A stretch of DNA of 64,000 nt from Periconia sp. R9002 (GCA_023627715.1 JAMAHW010000001.1:372001-436000), one strand, 5' to 3'. Shown: positions 10,332 through 23,023, numbered from the stretch's first letter. The notes: generated from the sequence alone by a model not told the origin. Numbers and translations: made by a program.

Positions 10332-13300
10332 ATGCAAAGGTGATTGAAGCAATACTGTGCCTGTTTGAGTAAAGACTAACTGAGAACGTTCAAACAGTAA
10401 CAACGGACCAAAGATCTTCGACGATGACGCGTCTCGTCGATTGCTTCTGTTGTTCAACGATGTGTACTATCCTAAACTACATCAAGTGCAAGATTTGCTA
10501 GACGGCGGAGCTGATCCAAATGCCATATATTGCAAGTGGGGGGCAGTCGCCAGGTCTCGTCTTACAGATGATCTACCAGGTCTTGTTGAAAGAGAATTTG
10601 GCCCACATCGACCATGCTTTATTCATACTACTATGGGGTTCTTCACCGATTATTCTGCTGCTATAGAACCATTGACTCTAAGTTTTTTGTACACGCCGCT
10701 GTTGTTAGCAATTGGGCGCTTGGACTTCGACATGACGGTATTACTGATGAATAGAGGGGCACATCTCCACCTGGCCCCTAACAAAATTTCATCCGCGGTT
10801 TTCAAATACTGCATGCGCTATTATAGCCCATTCTTCAATAAAGCCTATGAGTCGGAAAGCTCTCAATATCTTGCATTATTACTCTCGGAATACGACGCTG
10901 ATTCGGAGCTAGAATCCACCTGGCTTTGCAAAGGCCTGATTGATGCACTCAACAGCCAGTCACATTACTGTGTCAAGGTGCTGATTGAATATGCCTCTCA
11001 AGCTTCTTCCTTCCGTCCGGACTGGTCTTTCCCCTTGTTGAATTTTCCATTTGAAACCTTGAAGTGGATTGAGGCTACTCCGGACCTTTGGATGCCTTTT
11101 TCACGAATGAAAGACTCTCTCCTCGTCAAATCCGATATCATTCCTATCCTCAAAGCAGTGAAAGTTGGGTGGCAAAATGTGGAGGCTACGCGTCCTGACG
11201 GTCGTACACCATTACATATGGCAATGGAAGACTCAGACACTGCCATGTGCCAGCATCTAATTGAAAAAGGTGCAAATGTATGTGCAAAAGACCGGTCAGG
11301 CGCAACCCCTTTGGTAGATGCTGTCTTCTACGGCCATGAAGCTGCAGTGGATTTTCTACTGGCTCAAAACACTACATCGGTGAACGATCATTCTGTTGTG
11401 TGGGGATTGTTTTGTGAGTCCCGCGGATTAAACAAGCTCTTGCCTGAAAAAAGTTCACTTCTTCATCTTGCAGGGATGAGAGGTTTCCTGGCCATATCAA
11501 AGCGCCTGCTTGATGCTGGAGCCGACATCACATATAAAGATAGCGAAGGATCGACAGTCATAGATGTCGCAGTCCAGAATCAACATTGGGATCTCTGGTT
11601 TGGCCTCTTGAACAAAACTACGCCATCCGCAATGAAATCGAGCACGATATCCTTGATATTGGACAAAGCGGTCAACGAGCAACGCTATGATGTATTAGGT
11701 GTATTCCTTGATTCTTCGGGACTGGATAAACACTCCATGGCTACTCTGGTGGATGTTTATCAGCAAGGAATGAATCAAGCACCCTTCATCGAGGAATTAG
11801 TAACGATGCTAGAAGAAGCGGCATTCAAGTACTGCAAGCCAACAGAAATGTGGCAACTTTGCTCAAAGTGCACTCCCTTGATTGAGTTTCTTTGGGATCG
11901 AAGCAAGTTTTCCCGCTCGAAGATTATATTAGGCCCTCTCAGCAGTGGATGTCCACTTTGTCATCTCTGCTGCGACACCTGGGACCATGTTTTCATCGAC
12001 AAAACTGATATGATGAACGCTTTGTTTCACTTGGAGCGCAAAGAGAGCGAAAGTGCGAAAACGAAGATGTTGCATATTCACGCAGGTCCGAAAGTTCATC
12101 AACACGAAATATTAAAAATACCCAGTAGGTATATCCCCAAAAGTTGACATTTCTGCTCTAAAATTATACCAACAGATCAGTGGCATCAAGCCCTTGAAAG
12201 GATGAATCACATGGTAGACACAACTACCCGATCATACGCAGCTTTTGAGATGGCAAGTCATTGGCTCAAATGCTGTATCAAAAGCCACGGAAAGTGCAAC
12301 GTTGGACATCAAGTATGGAAACCAACCAGGGTCCTGGACCTCGCAGACTTCAACAATAACAAACAAATCAATCTGATATCGGGCGAGATGATGGATGGAC
12401 CCTATGTTGCGCTAAGTCATCGTTGGGGAACTGAAGAGATGCCTCGAACTACCACTGCAAACTACTCCACGCAATTAGAGGGTATATCCACGGACGAACT
12501 GTCAAAAACAATGCAGGATGCAATATTCATTGTCACTACGTTAGGTTTTCGGTATCTTTGGGTCGATGCGTTGTGTATCATTCAAGACTCCAATGAGGAC
12601 TGGCTCGCTGAAGCTGGAAGAATGGGAGCAGTATTCAAGAGTGCCTTGTTTACAATCGCCGTCGCAGATTCTGAGAATCATTCCCAGGGGATTTTTCGAA
12701 AACGACAAGCAACTTGCCCGAGACCATTCCGTATAGACAATTTTCATAAGATACCATATCGCGATCGATCTGTATACGGTGAAGGCGATGGAGAGCTCTA
12801 CGTCTTTCCGAATACCCCCAAAGTGAGTAAAGATGGCCGTCCAAAAGGCCCTCTGGATACACGAGGCTGGGTACTTCAGGAACAGATCCTGTCTCCGCGA
12901 ACTATTTATTATGGCAATGGCGAGCTCCACTGGGAATGCCTGACATTATCAGCTTCTGAATCATCACCTTTGGGCATATCCTTGTTGAACGATACCAATT
13001 CCGAAGAGACATGGGCGTTTAGAATTCTTCGCAAGACGATTGTTGGCTCGATAGAGGTCGAACTCCTTCGATCTCGCATGTCCGACATTTGGCAATACGT
13101 AATTTCGAACTACTCTCGGCGTCAACTCACTAAAGGAAAGGACAAACTGATGGCAATTGAAGGTATTCTCAGCTCAGTCTCCAATATCCTACATGAAGAG
13201 CACATTGCTGGCATGTGGTCGCACAAGCTTTGGACCCAGTTACTCTGGTGGACAGATATCAGGCTTTTAGGCCGGACAGAATCCACCCAATCTACCTTCT

Positions 13301-13809
13301 CGGCCCCTACATGGTCGTGGCTGAGCACTACCACCCCAGTTTTTTACCACAATTCCTTACACGACGTACACCATAGTGATCCCGGACTTTTCACGGAGCT
13401 TCAACCAGTATCGCATATCGATACGTACAGGACTGATATCATCGCTCGCGATAGCCACATTGTTGGGAGTCTTGTACTGACAGGCCCATGTTTCACTTAC
13501 TCTCTCACTTACAACGACTTTAAGAAGACGGTTTTCAAGCGCTGGAACCAGAAAACGTTGGGTCTCAACACAGGAAATTGGTGGCTCGACCAACCGATTG
13601 ATCTCCCGCGAGATATTACATGCATTGTCATGGCGAAGGACGATGTAGCCAAGGCATTGGTGTGTTTATGTTTATTAGCCAGCCAGGAAAGCGGTGATCA
13701 TACGACGCAGTATAAGAGGATAGGCTTGTGTCACTGGGAAGGTTTGGAATATCAAGTTAAAAACTACGCAAAGTCTGGGTTGGAGGAAAGGACGGTCATT
13801 ATTGTGTAG
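10332..13809 (+). CDS. Ankyrin-repeat / HET-domain fusion protein
   Basis: Exons 10332..10339, 10398..12124 and 12176..13809 give about 1122 residues. The first intron has a GTGATT donor and CTAAC branch; the second uses GTAGGT and joins the frames as EILKIPN-QWHQALERM, whereas the alternative GTATAT donor 4 nt later leads to a stop. Ankyrin-like repeats occupy about residues 85-420 (DGRTPLHMAM, GATPLVDAVFYGHEAAVDFLL, SLLHLAGMRGFLAISKRLLDAGADI). A Cys cluster (GCPLCHLCCDTW) lies before the HET domain at about 655-800, with ALSHRWG, YLWVDALCIIQD and RGWVLQEQILSPRT. HET proteins trigger incompatibility-type cell death when non-self is sensed; ankyrin repeats probably serve recognition. The tiny first exon is the weakest part. 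Confidence 0.8.
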
Positions 13810-13939
13810 TTAAGTTCGCGTTCGCTTGTCTCATAATTTGGAATGATAATGACTTATGAAAGAATGATGGGTCTCTTCTTTGGTGTCGAAACCTGCACTA
13901 TGGAGCAAGAACATGTAACCTCTCCACATTCGCAGCCCA

Positions 13940-14652
13940 TCACTCGTGACAACCGCCTTCCTGCCATCCAGTATGTGTACTCATAGTATACCTCCCAAAG
14001 ACCAACTCCCCCAACAAAACGCTCCCCGTGACAGCGAAGAAGAACCCTACGTTATCTAAACCCGTTAGCGCTACATCATATCAAACACTATCAACACCAG
14101 AAGCACCTACATGTCATGACCGCCAGCATCCTATAGAAACAATCAGCCAAACAATCCCCACCAAATAGATCACCCCTTAACAAACATCCTCAAAGTCAAA
14201 ACTTACAGAATATACCCAATCACCGCCCTCGTGAACTCAAACACCGCCCTAACCCCATCCCTCTTCGCACTCCACGGCTTACTCGCAACCCAAAACCCCC
14301 TCTTCCCGCGCCTATCCCCTCTCTTCTCTCCAACACGTCTCAGTTCCAACGAAACAGGACTCAACGGCTCCAACTCCTCTCTCGCATCCATTCCTCCGTG
14401 TCGACCATCACGTTCGTTCTCCACCTCATCCCACCTCCTCTCGAGCTGCGTTTTCAGCGCAGCGAGGAAGCGGTTGAAGATGCCGAGCGCGAAGAGAAAT
14501 ATGAAGGTGAATGCGTACGCAGCAGGCGTGTTGGTGGTCCAGTCTGTGAACCAGAGGGTCACGAGCGTGGTGGTTGAGAAGGTGTTTGTCATTGCTCCGG
14601 CCATTGTGGGAGCCGAGGAAGATTCGGGGCTCATGTCCATTTTCATTTCCAT
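13940..14652 (-). CDS. Ctr-family copper transporter
   Basis: Integral membrane high-affinity Cu+ importer family, 193 residues from exons 14652..14207, 14130..14111 and 14055..13940. The 20-nt middle exon is supported by consensus sites (GTAAGT...ATAG and GTAGGT...CTAAC...TTAG) and restores the conserved core. The N-terminus is Met-rich (MEMKMDM). TM1 spans roughly AAYAFTFIFLFALGIFNRFLAAL, followed by a basic cytosolic loop. TM2 carries the copper-selective MxxxM motif (MLAVM in MLAVMTYNVGFFF). TM3 is Gly-rich (TGSVLLGELVFGR), as needed for trimer packing. A second Ctr gene lies at 35509. Whether this copy acts at the plasma membrane or vacuole cannot be read from the sequence. Confidence 0.9.
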
Positions 14653-15702
14653 GACTATGAGATTTTTATCAAGAGTGTAGTTAGATTAGGGTTCAAGTGA
14701 AGGTGGTTGATGGTGATTGTGTACTAGAATCGCACAGATTGATGAGGTGTGAAGAGCTGCTATACACGCACGCCCCAGCCTCCTCTCATAAAAGACCCAT
14801 CAGTGAGAGGAATTGAGGTGAATCCGAGCACCCGCGTCCGTTTGGGGTGTTTTGGGACCGTCAGCTACGTTACAAGGTGGATATACCTAGTCCCAGGGGC
14901 CCAACATTACATAAGCCGAGTGAGCAAGTTTGCGGTTATTGAGTTGCTAGAAGTGTTCTTGATAAACTAACGATTCCAGGACTTTCTAATGCTGATAATT
15001 ATATATGGACAGGGGCTTTTTAAATTGTCGTTTTGTTTGAGTTAGGTGGGAGTGAAAGGCTTGCAAAAGTATCTTCTGGTTAGAGATGAATTTGGAAATT
15101 ATCCACGGAACTACACAAGAACGTTTCGTTAGAGCGAACATCATGATGGCTCTTCTCATATCCTTCATGTATCGGAGTTTGATACGAGGTACGTCTGTAG
15201 CATAATGATCTCGATGTTTTCCTGTGAGTCGCAAAGAGAGTAAAAGCGCGCAACCAACGCCATCCAAGTGGCTTGGTCATACGAGTGTAGCGTCATCACC
15301 CGGCGTAATGGAATTTGAAACTCTCTCAGTCAAGATTTGATCAAGGTTCGCGACGTTGATTATGAAAAAAAGCCTCACGGGACTCCCAAGCTACCCAAAT
15401 ATTTGTTCGTCGGTTGATTTTTTCGATGGCAGCCTTGGCACATGTACACAAATCTCTGCACAATGGAACAGTTTTGTCATTGGTTGATGCGCATTTAATG
15501 CGAAATAATAACTTGTATGCACGACTAAAAAGTTTGTTAAGATTATCGTCTTTGATTTATATCCCACCCTCAGCTATTCATCACGCCAAGGGCAAATGCA
15601 AGAATGAAATATTTCGATGGCGTTCCACAGAATATGAGTTGATTAATCTCAATTACCATGCCCAGGATCCGACCGGGAGTATTCCATGGGAGTGGGTATT
15701 TT
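14653..15702. other. Intergenic region between Ctr and VPS9-type genes
   Basis: Contains the promoter of the leftward Ctr gene and the 3' flank of the leftward VPS9-type gene. Short frames on both strands (for example 14986-15267 and 15414-15806) have no recognisable motif, and one overlaps the neighbouring 3' exon. Nothing else seen. Confidence 0.4.
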
Positions 15703-18456
15703 TTAAGGATTTGCAAGGGCTAAACAAGCATCGACTGCGAGACCAACTCTGGAAGAAACAGAAAGGTTTTGTTAGCGACTGGAAATCACTACTTTCGCAG
15801 AAATAGAACAACGAATCGACGAGCAATCAAAACACAAAGAAAAATCGCGAACATACCGGCCTTCCTTCATCCGCACCACGTCATCGATAACATCTCGATC
15901 AAGCTGAGGGAACATTCCCGCTAACGTTTCTACCACAACAGCATGCTCTTGTCTTTGGATCCGCCTCGCTTCTTCAGCCTCGGCCGATGCCTGTCTCGCC
16001 GCAGCGTCCTCTGCGGAAATGCGTTGCCTTTGCCGATCTTCGTCCGCTTCTCGACGACCCGGTTTTTCACTCATATGACTTTCTTGCGCATTGCTGCCAG
16101 GATACTCAGAAGAGCCTCGACTGGGCGGGGCAGTGTTTCTCGGCGTATTTCCAGAGGCTGGCGTTCCTGCTGGACCGGGTGTTGAAGAGGAAGCATGAGT
16201 GTCACTGTCTGAGAAAATCCGGCCGATGGTGGATAGAGGGCGTTGGATTGTACGAAGCAGACCTGCCACGGCAGCGTTTTCTTCCTCGGGCGGTTGATCG
16301 CTTTCAGGCTTCCCATTCCGTAGACTTGTTGAGCGGCGTGGGCCGGCCCTCTCGCCTTCATGAGAATTACGGTTTGTGATCTCAGGTCGTGATATGGTCG
16401 ATTTTTCAGATGGATGCAGAGTATGTGGTGATGGCACGCGTCGATGCCCTGGTGTGGTTGGAGGATTGGACCGGGTTGGAAGTGGGGGTGGGTTTGCGGA
16501 AGTGGGCGAGGTTTCGGCTTGATGTCGTTCCGCAATGGCAGAAACAGCAGCTTCTACGTTCTTCTCAAACTCCTCGTCTGTTATGGTGAGGGAAGTTTTG
16601 TCAAGCCCTTCAACGAATTGTATGGCTCCCATCAGCGACGAGATATAATAGCCTACTTCCCCTCCAAGTTTGTCCTGATTTCGAAAGCGCAAAATGTATT
16701 GCACGTTAGAGACAAGATGATCTGGGTTTGCCTGGAGAACAGTATATATCAGCAGCGGGACAAAAGCGTCAGCAGACATATCCGACGATGAAGTTCGTAA
16801 ATAGCCGAATATGACTTTGCAGCAGTTCAGAATACATATTACTTTGTCCCTGGGTGCACGGTAGCTCTTCATCTTCAACAGTTCCTGTTGCGCCAAATGG
16901 AGGAATTTTTTGCCTTTGTCGCCCACTGACGGGATGTCGAGGTGCTCTTCGCGCACCCATTGGTATATACGAACTTTCTGCGCGAGTACTTCATCCCTCT
17001 CCACGTCTTCTTGATGCTGTCCCTTTCGACCAGGATGCAGAGGTTCTGGCCTTCTTCTGCCCTTGGTAGGTGGCGTCGGCTCCGGTGGTGGTATAGCAGG
17101 GGAAAATGTTTGTGAATAAAGTCGGTTCATGACTAGTTTTTCCATCCCTTCTCTCGCATTGTCAAATTCAGCATCTGATACTGTGCGCCAAACCTCACAC
17201 TGGGCCATCTTTTTTCCGATGAATTCAAGAAAATCGCCTATGATTTTGACTTGTTCATGCACCATCCATTGTTTTTTACCAAACTCCAAAAGAAATGAAC
17301 GAAGGAATTTGGCCACTGGGTCGGCTGTCCTATGCCGTAGTTGTTCAAGGAAACGATGGAAGTCAAAAGGCAGATCGGGCTCAGGGTCTGGTGGAGGTAC
17401 AGGCTTCTGGAACTGCGATGCATGGCCACTGGGTGATTTCGGTGACGACAAGGTGTCATTCGTGGGTGGTTCAGTTCGAGGTTGATAAAGCGAGGAGGTA
17501 CGCGGTGGTGGTGAATACAGCACTTCTTCGGAGGTCCCTTCGGTAGGAATAGGCAATGGCTTGTCTAAGGGCACAAGGCTTGATCGTCGAGGAGGATGTA
17601 GGACGGGAGAGTCCAACAGTGGCTGAGCAATTTCCAGTCGGGGGGACATGATTTCATCAGGAGCAGGCCCGCCTCCGTGTCCAAGATCAAATTGTTCCAT
17701 AATACTTTGTATCTCTGATTGCGAGTCGTCGACGACATTGTCACTATTTTCGTACTTGGCAGCATATTCGGCGGCTTCTGCATCCTCTGAATTCCTTCCA
17801 CTCGACTTTCCGGGAAACGAAGAAGCTGAAGGAGATGTAGTACGACTTGGGACGTCACTGGTATCGAGAAACTTGCTGTCTTTGGGTGGAGGTGGTGGAG
17901 GCGATGGGGATCGTATATTGGCGTCTGCCGCTACCTTGGTCGGAGGCTCGGGGGGTGGAGTAAATTTACGAACGGGAATTTGATCGTGCGAAGAATCTGC
18001 GTTTTCGACGGATGTATCTGTTTGCGCTTGCAAAGTCGTGGCCAATTGTGCAGTTTGTTCCGTTGGTGCATTTGTGTACATCTCTACTTTCTCTCCCTCA
18101 ACGTTCTCAGAGCCAACCTCTTTCGTCTTTTCTGTGCCGTTCCCTTCTCCATTTCCGGCGCTGCTCGAGACTTTCACCTTTTCTCCAATGTCACCTTCCC
18201 CCTTATCCCCTAACAATGCCTCCCCGCCAGCGTGGTGTTGCATTGTCGGTGCCTGCCCCGCACTTGTATTGCTTCCCTCATTATCCAAGTGCCTAGCCTT
18301 GGACTCAGTGGCCTTCTCCACCGAATCTACTGAGACTGGCTCCGTGCTCATGATATTCGCCTCATTCCCTACAGTGCTTCTACCCAACTTCTGCGAGTTT
18401 GGCCCATCCTGCACCTGCGTTTCATGTAGCTGCGGAGTTTGGTTCGGAGGAGACAT
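15703..18456 (-). CDS. VPS9: Vps9-type Rab5 guanine nucleotide exchange factor
   Basis: Activates Rab5/Vps21 GTPases on endosomes, in vacuolar sorting. Exons are 18456..15857 and 15748..15703; the 108-nt intron (GTATGT...CCAG) interrupts the CUE domain and the last exon encodes VGLAVDACLALANP, giving about 881 residues. The first 350 residues are disordered and Pro/Ser/Glu-rich. A helical bundle begins at about 360 (FDFHRFLEQLRHRTADPVAKFLRSFL). The VPS9 catalytic core is around 530-640 (SADAFVPLLIYTVLQANP, YYISSLMGAIQFVEGLD). The C-terminal CUE ubiquitin-binding domain has the expected MFPQLDRDVIDDVVR and di-Leu end. It is longer than yeast Vps9 because of the disordered N-terminus. Divergent from the gene at 18771, sharing a 314-bp promoter. 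Confidence 0.92.
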
Positions 18457-18770
18457 GGACCGCTGTCCAGCTGCGACGACAGTTTAGTTCGTGTTCGATT
18501 TATGAAATGTCCATGGGCTTCCGAGAATAGTTTGGCAGCTAGGCGGTTGTGATGTCCAAGTAAGTGACCTTCGCTCCACTTTGTTGTTGCTTAATGGGCG
18601 TGTCGAGTCCGCGTGCTCAAACCCGCAGCTCGTGGTCAAAATGCCAAGAGATATCGGCATTTTGACAAGCCGGCCATGCTAAACTCCCATTGGCTGCAGC
18701 CTTAGACGACCCTGCACTTCTTGGCCCCGAAATTTAATCTTGCTATTGACCAACATTGAACCCTACGGCA

Positions 18771-20503
18771 ATGTGTGGCATCTTTTTTTCCTTGTCTCGC
18801 AACAGTCACGATTTTCTGGATCCCTTGACGAAGAAACTTCTCGAGAATAGGGGTCCTGATAGCCTTAGAGAATGGCGTATACCTATCGGCCAAGGTGATG
18901 GCAAGTTCTATGCCAATTTCTGGTCATCGGTTCTATCTCTTAGGGGTGATGAGATCGTGGACCAACCTTACGCTCACACGCCCACGGGATCTGTTCTATG
19001 CTGGAATGGAGAAGCTTGGAATGTGGCGGGCTACCCAGTGGTCGAAAACGACTCGATGACTATACTCCATAATCTCATTAACCCTACTCTCCCTGACCTC
19101 AATACCGTGTGCGACAGGAAGACTCTAGCATCGAGGATTATACAATTTCTGTCATCCGTACACGGGCCTTTCGCATTCGTATTTTATGACGCAGAAAACA
19201 GATTTCTCTTCTACGGGAGGGATTGTCTTGGCCGGCGATCTCTGTTGCAGAAAATCACCACTGATGATGAACTGATTCTGTCCAGCGTTTGTGAAAAACT
19301 TCCAGGAGAGCAATGGAAGGAGATAGATGCGGACGGAATATATATGATCGATCTAGATTATCCTGATCTCAAAAACTCCCTCTCGGCGGCTACCACACAC
19401 ATACCGCGTTGCCGTGGCGGAGAACTTGTGGGTAAATGTCCAGTGTAATGGAAGTTTGCTAAACTAAACAGAATGACCCATTTCCATCGCTCAATATGTC
19501 GGTCGATTCAAGATTAGAGGACCTTCACGCTCATCCTTCCCTAGTACTGAATGCGCTCAAAAAGTCGGTCCAGGTGCGGACAGCACGTGTGCGCCAGGCA
19601 CGCGCCCATATTAAACAGCCACATCTCACCAAGGAAGAAGCTAGAATTGCCATTCTCTTCTCTGGTGGGCTTGACTGCACGATATTAGCAAAGCTTGCGC
19701 ATGAATGTGTTTGCCCCGAACAAAGCATTGACTTGTTGAATGTAGCTTTCGAAAATCCTCGCATACACAGTAATATCGATCCGGGAGTATCACCCTATGA
19801 ATTATGTCCAGACCGGATCACTGGAAGATCTTCGTTCGCTGAGCTTTTGACGGTTTGCCCTGGGCGTGTGTGGCGTTTCGTTGCAATTAACATTCCCTAC
19901 AAAGATACTTTGACGCATCGAGAAAAAGTTAAGACGTTGATGTATCCGCATAACACTGAAATGGATCTGTCAATTTCTTATGCTTTGTATTTTGCCTCGA
20001 AAGCGTCTGGTGTAATTCACGATTCTTCTGGCGAAAAACACTATACCTCCACAGCCCGCGTACTCTTATCCGGACTGGGCGCAGACGAACTCTTTGGTGG
20101 CTACCAACGACACGCAACAGCATACTCTCGTCATGGCTATGTTGGGCTTCTTGAAGAACTATGGCTTGACTTCAGCCGGCTTGGAAAGCGCAATCTTGGT
20201 CGTGATGATCGCGTCATTAGCGACTCTGGGAGAGAGGTCCGATTTCCATATCTGGATGAAGACTTCATATCCCTGGTTTTGCAGCTACCAGTTCGATCAA
20301 AATGTGATTTTGGGCAACCTGAGACGGCGACATCCGACGATCCGTTCACGTTTTTGGAACCGGCCAAACGTCTTCTAAGGGTCGCGGCATGGGGCTTGGG
20401 ATTGAAGAATGTCGCAGCAGAGAAGAAGCGCGCAATACAATTTGGTGCGCGTACTGCCAAGATGGGAACTGGGAAAACCAAGGGCACTCAAGTAATCGAT
20501 TGA
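18771..20503 (+). CDS. Asparagine synthetase domain protein (ASNSD1-like)
   Basis: Class II glutamine amidotransferase plus asparagine-synthetase-like ATP pyrophosphatase, about 562 residues. The ATG at 18771 gives Met-Cys-Gly, with Cys2 the usual N-terminal nucleophile. Exons 18771..19427 and 19472..20503 are joined across a short 44-nt intron with donor GTGGGT; the alternative GTAAAT donor would run into a stop. The glutaminase half contains LLENRGPDSL; the synthetase half has the PP-loop SGGLDC at about 282 and SGLGADELFGGYQRH. It matches the ASNSD1/YML096W group, whose cellular reaction is not established, better than canonical asparagine synthetase, because of the shortened glutaminase region and diverged C-terminus. 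Confidence 0.88.
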
Positions 20504-21108
20504 GTCATCACCAATTAGTAAGTTAGAATATTCCTTTTTCTTCAAGTTGGCCTTTTCCCTTTGCGGATGTGGTCTGGCGATGATTAGAACATATGGCCCA
20601 ATGGGATAGACATCAGAATCCTTCCTTGTGCCTCTTCTGCCGTCTTTGGACGACAGTATGCATGAGGTAAAATCTTGGAGTCACTGATCTCAATATTGTG
20701 TAAAAGGCAAGTCTGAGCCTTCATGCAGTGCATGACCAGTAAATTCTTGGATAGGAGTGCTCAGGTATGCTAATTATCAAACCTGCCTAGTTAACCCGAG
20801 GGCCGGACGCGATGGATGGGATTGAATTGCTTGCATCGCATGAGAGACTGTGCAGCCAATGAACACGATGCTATTAGAGAATGTGGCAAACCAGAGAACC
20901 ATTAGAAGCTTCCAGCCACAGATGCACCGCCACAATGATGTAATCAGCCTCATACCCTCTGTATATATTGCAGCCTCCAGTCCACATCAATGGCTTCTTT
21001 CTTTACAGCAAAAGCCATAAATAATAATCGATCTCATCAAACGATTCATATCAAGCAACTTCTTCATTCAAGCAAATCAATCGTCCATCCACGAAGACGA
21101 CTCTCAAC
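20504..21108. promoter_or_regulatory. Upstream region of the small gene at 21109
   Basis: A TATA-like TGTATATATTG is at about 20959-20969, and an A/C-rich leader with TCATTCAAGC and CATCCACGAAG sequence follows. This is the layout of a strongly expressed short fungal gene. No other coding sequence seen. Confidence 0.45.
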
Positions 21109-21321
21109 ATGCCGGTCCCATTGCCTTCCGCATCCGACAATGCTCAGCAACAGTCCAACACTTCAGTGACTGCACAAACCGCACACCAAGTCGAAAACCC
21201 ATCAACGCAGTCCGTAGCCAGTGCTTCCCACTCCACGAAGACTGAGCAGGAGCTGGAAGCCGAGCGCTTGTACGAGGAGAGGATGGAGGAGGAGTACGCC
21301 AAGCGGGAGGGTGGTGCGTAA
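21109..21321 (+). CDS. Small acidic-tailed protein, 70 aa, unknown function
   Basis: Single exon with a good ATG context (CAACATGCC) and a TATA box about 140 bases upstream. The N-terminal half is Ser/Thr/Gln-rich and likely disordered. The C-terminal half (EQELEAERLYEERMEEEYAKREGGA) is a charged helix of a kind I associate with small conserved proteins of filamentous fungi. No signal peptide or cysteine. The promoter layout and the constrained tail make it more convincing than random short frames. Function unknown. Confidence 0.6.
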   Translation: MPVPLPSASDNAQQQSNTSVTAQTAHQVENPSTQSVASASHSTKTEQELEAERLYEERMEEEYAKREGGA

Positions 21322-21525
21322 ATTGCCGACTTCGAAGCTGGTCGACCAGGAACGAGTAGGGCAATGATATGATTGCGACGGCGAATTTCTCTAGGTCTAT
21401 AATTTGATATCCCCTGTTGCGATAGTTTTGGAGGTCCCGCTCTTGCCGTACCTTTCGGTACAGTGTATAGAAAATCTTTTCTCAAATCAACCAGAAGTCA
21501 AACAGTTCTGTCCGTTCCCCAACAA

Positions 21526-22374
21526 CTATCCCGCTAAAGCCTTTTCAACCAACTCTTTACATCTCTCCTCCATGTGCATCTCCAGCGCCAAATCCCTTCC
21601 CCTCTCACTCATTTTCCCCCACGTTTTCCTCAAAATGTTCAAAATTTTCTCCTCGTCGTGTTCCTGCTGAAACTTCTCGAACTGATCGTCCAAAAAGACA
21701 AGGCACGCCACATCCTCCAGCACTGCCGTTTCCTCGTTCCCCTCCCTCAACCCTTCCTTCTTAATCAACGCGCCGATCCGATTAACCGTCTCTGTCTCGA
21801 GTCCCGCTTCGCTGCAGATTTGCATCACGAGGTCTGCTTGCCGCTTCTTGAGATATGTCCGCCATGTGAGATACCCCGCGCGGGTCATCGGATACGAGGA
21901 GCGCGGAACTTCCCAACGACGGAAGTGCTGCGCGCGAATTGCAACTCGAAGCGCCGGCGAGGCATTGGGCGTGTGCTTGTCTAGGTAGGATGTGCATTTC
22001 CGCGCGTAGTGTAGCTCGTAGGGGATTTCTTCGGTGGTATCGGGGAGTTTGATTTTAGTTGGGTCAAGGGCGTGGTCGCGGTCGATGGCGGCCAGCGCGT
22101 TCTCGAAACGCTCTGATTCTGGAGCTAGAGGTGGCATTGGAGTTGCTAGCATCGACTTCGTTTTGAGAGGCTGGAGGGACGGATGGAGGTAAATTGGGGC
22201 TGGGGCTGAGATTGGGATAGAAAGGGGTCGCTTGGTGTTGTTAGGGTGAAGATGGTGTTGCTGGTGAGGAGTTGTTTGTGTACTGCGCCCACCCCACCTC
22301 GGTCTGGTGCGGGGGTTAGTGGCTTCCGCGGAGAGTGATGGATGGAGTTGAAGCAGCATTGGAGACATGGTCAA
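21526..22374 (-). CDS. DUF4202 family protein, 282 aa
   Basis: Full-length member of the DUF4202 family, found in fungi, plants and bacteria. The domain covers about residues 84-280: RFENALAAIDRDHALDP, ELHYARKCTSYLDKHTPNASPALRVAIRAQH, FRRWEVPRSSYPMTRAGYLTWRTYL, DVACLVFLDDQFEKF and EEKILNILRKTWGKMSERG. Histidines and acidic residues are spaced as in the family, where an HD-like helical fold is plausible (inference). The first 80 residues are Pro/His/Thr-rich and could be a targeting or disordered extension; internal Met codons at residues 3, 6 and about 74 are alternative starts. No biochemical function is established to my knowledge. Confidence 0.85.
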   Translation of the reverse strand: MTMSPMLLQLHPSLSAEATNPRTRPRWGGRSTQTTPHQQHHLHPNNTKRPLSIPISAPAPIYLHPSLQPLKTKSMLATPMPPLAPESERFENALAAIDRDHALDPTKIKLPDTTEEIPYELHYARKCTSYLDKHTPNASPALRVAIRAQHFRRWEVPRSSYPMTRAGYLTWRTYLKKRQADLVMQICSEAGLETETVNRIGALIKKEGLREGNEETAVLEDVACLVFLDDQFEKFQQEHDEEKILNILRKTWGKMSERGRDLALEMHMEERCKELVEKALAG

Positions 22375-23023
22375 TGGACTCGTTATCGCACCAGAGAAAA
22401 GCCTCCGAGGAATTGTCTGAATTAAATGCTTTTATATTATATCTTGAATCTCGTGTGTCTATGTGTATACATGTGGACTATCTCGCGATGGTCACGCCAC
22501 GTGAAACGGACGACGATATGTAAAGAAACATCAATTGATCTTACAGAAGACAGCTGTTCGTCAATTAACAGCCGCAGTGGAATGATATCAACAGTTTCCA
22601 GGGTCGAATCTTCAATTTTTGATTCAACCATGAGTTTTGCTGTTTCCGGGCGTGACCGTTGAGGCTGCATATCAATTGATATGTCCATATGTAGTATACA
22701 CGACGTTTGCTGCTTTCATTTGCGGTTTGTAATCAGGATCTCATGTGCCTTTCCTGTTTCGTCGCTTGATATTCCTCCTGCCCGAAAGGAACAAAATTCA
22801 ATGAAAGGATTCTCAAACGGCCTGTGAAAGGGCAGTGTAGGCATACACAAGTGGGACTGATTTGTCAAATTCATCCGGACATTGGTGGACGGCTCAAGCT
22901 TGAATTTGGCAATTGTCGCAGACTATGTACACTTTGGAATTTGTAAGCAAACAGTTTATAAGCTTATCCTTCTATACTTCCAATTCACATAGCTTATCAT
23001 CTCAAGAATCAAAGCAACACAGA
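22375..23023. promoter_or_regulatory. Divergent promoter region, DUF4202 / oxidoreductase
   Basis: 650 bases between divergent genes, AT-leaning and without a supported gene. The sequence ATCAATTGAT near 22531 and 22671 is a repeated palindrome of unknown meaning. The leader of the rightward gene contains an ATG at about 22925, but that frame lacks homology until the ATG at 23024. Confidence 0.35.

Noticed and set aside
12125..12147. Stop at 12147 as the end of a stand-alone ankyrin protein
   Set aside because: A GTAGGT donor just before the stop joins the frame smoothly to the HET exon; a two-gene model would leave the HET part without its N-terminal region.
15414..15806. Plus-strand frame of 130 codons
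   Set aside because: It overlaps the last exon and intron of the VPS9-type gene on the other strand and has no recognised motif.
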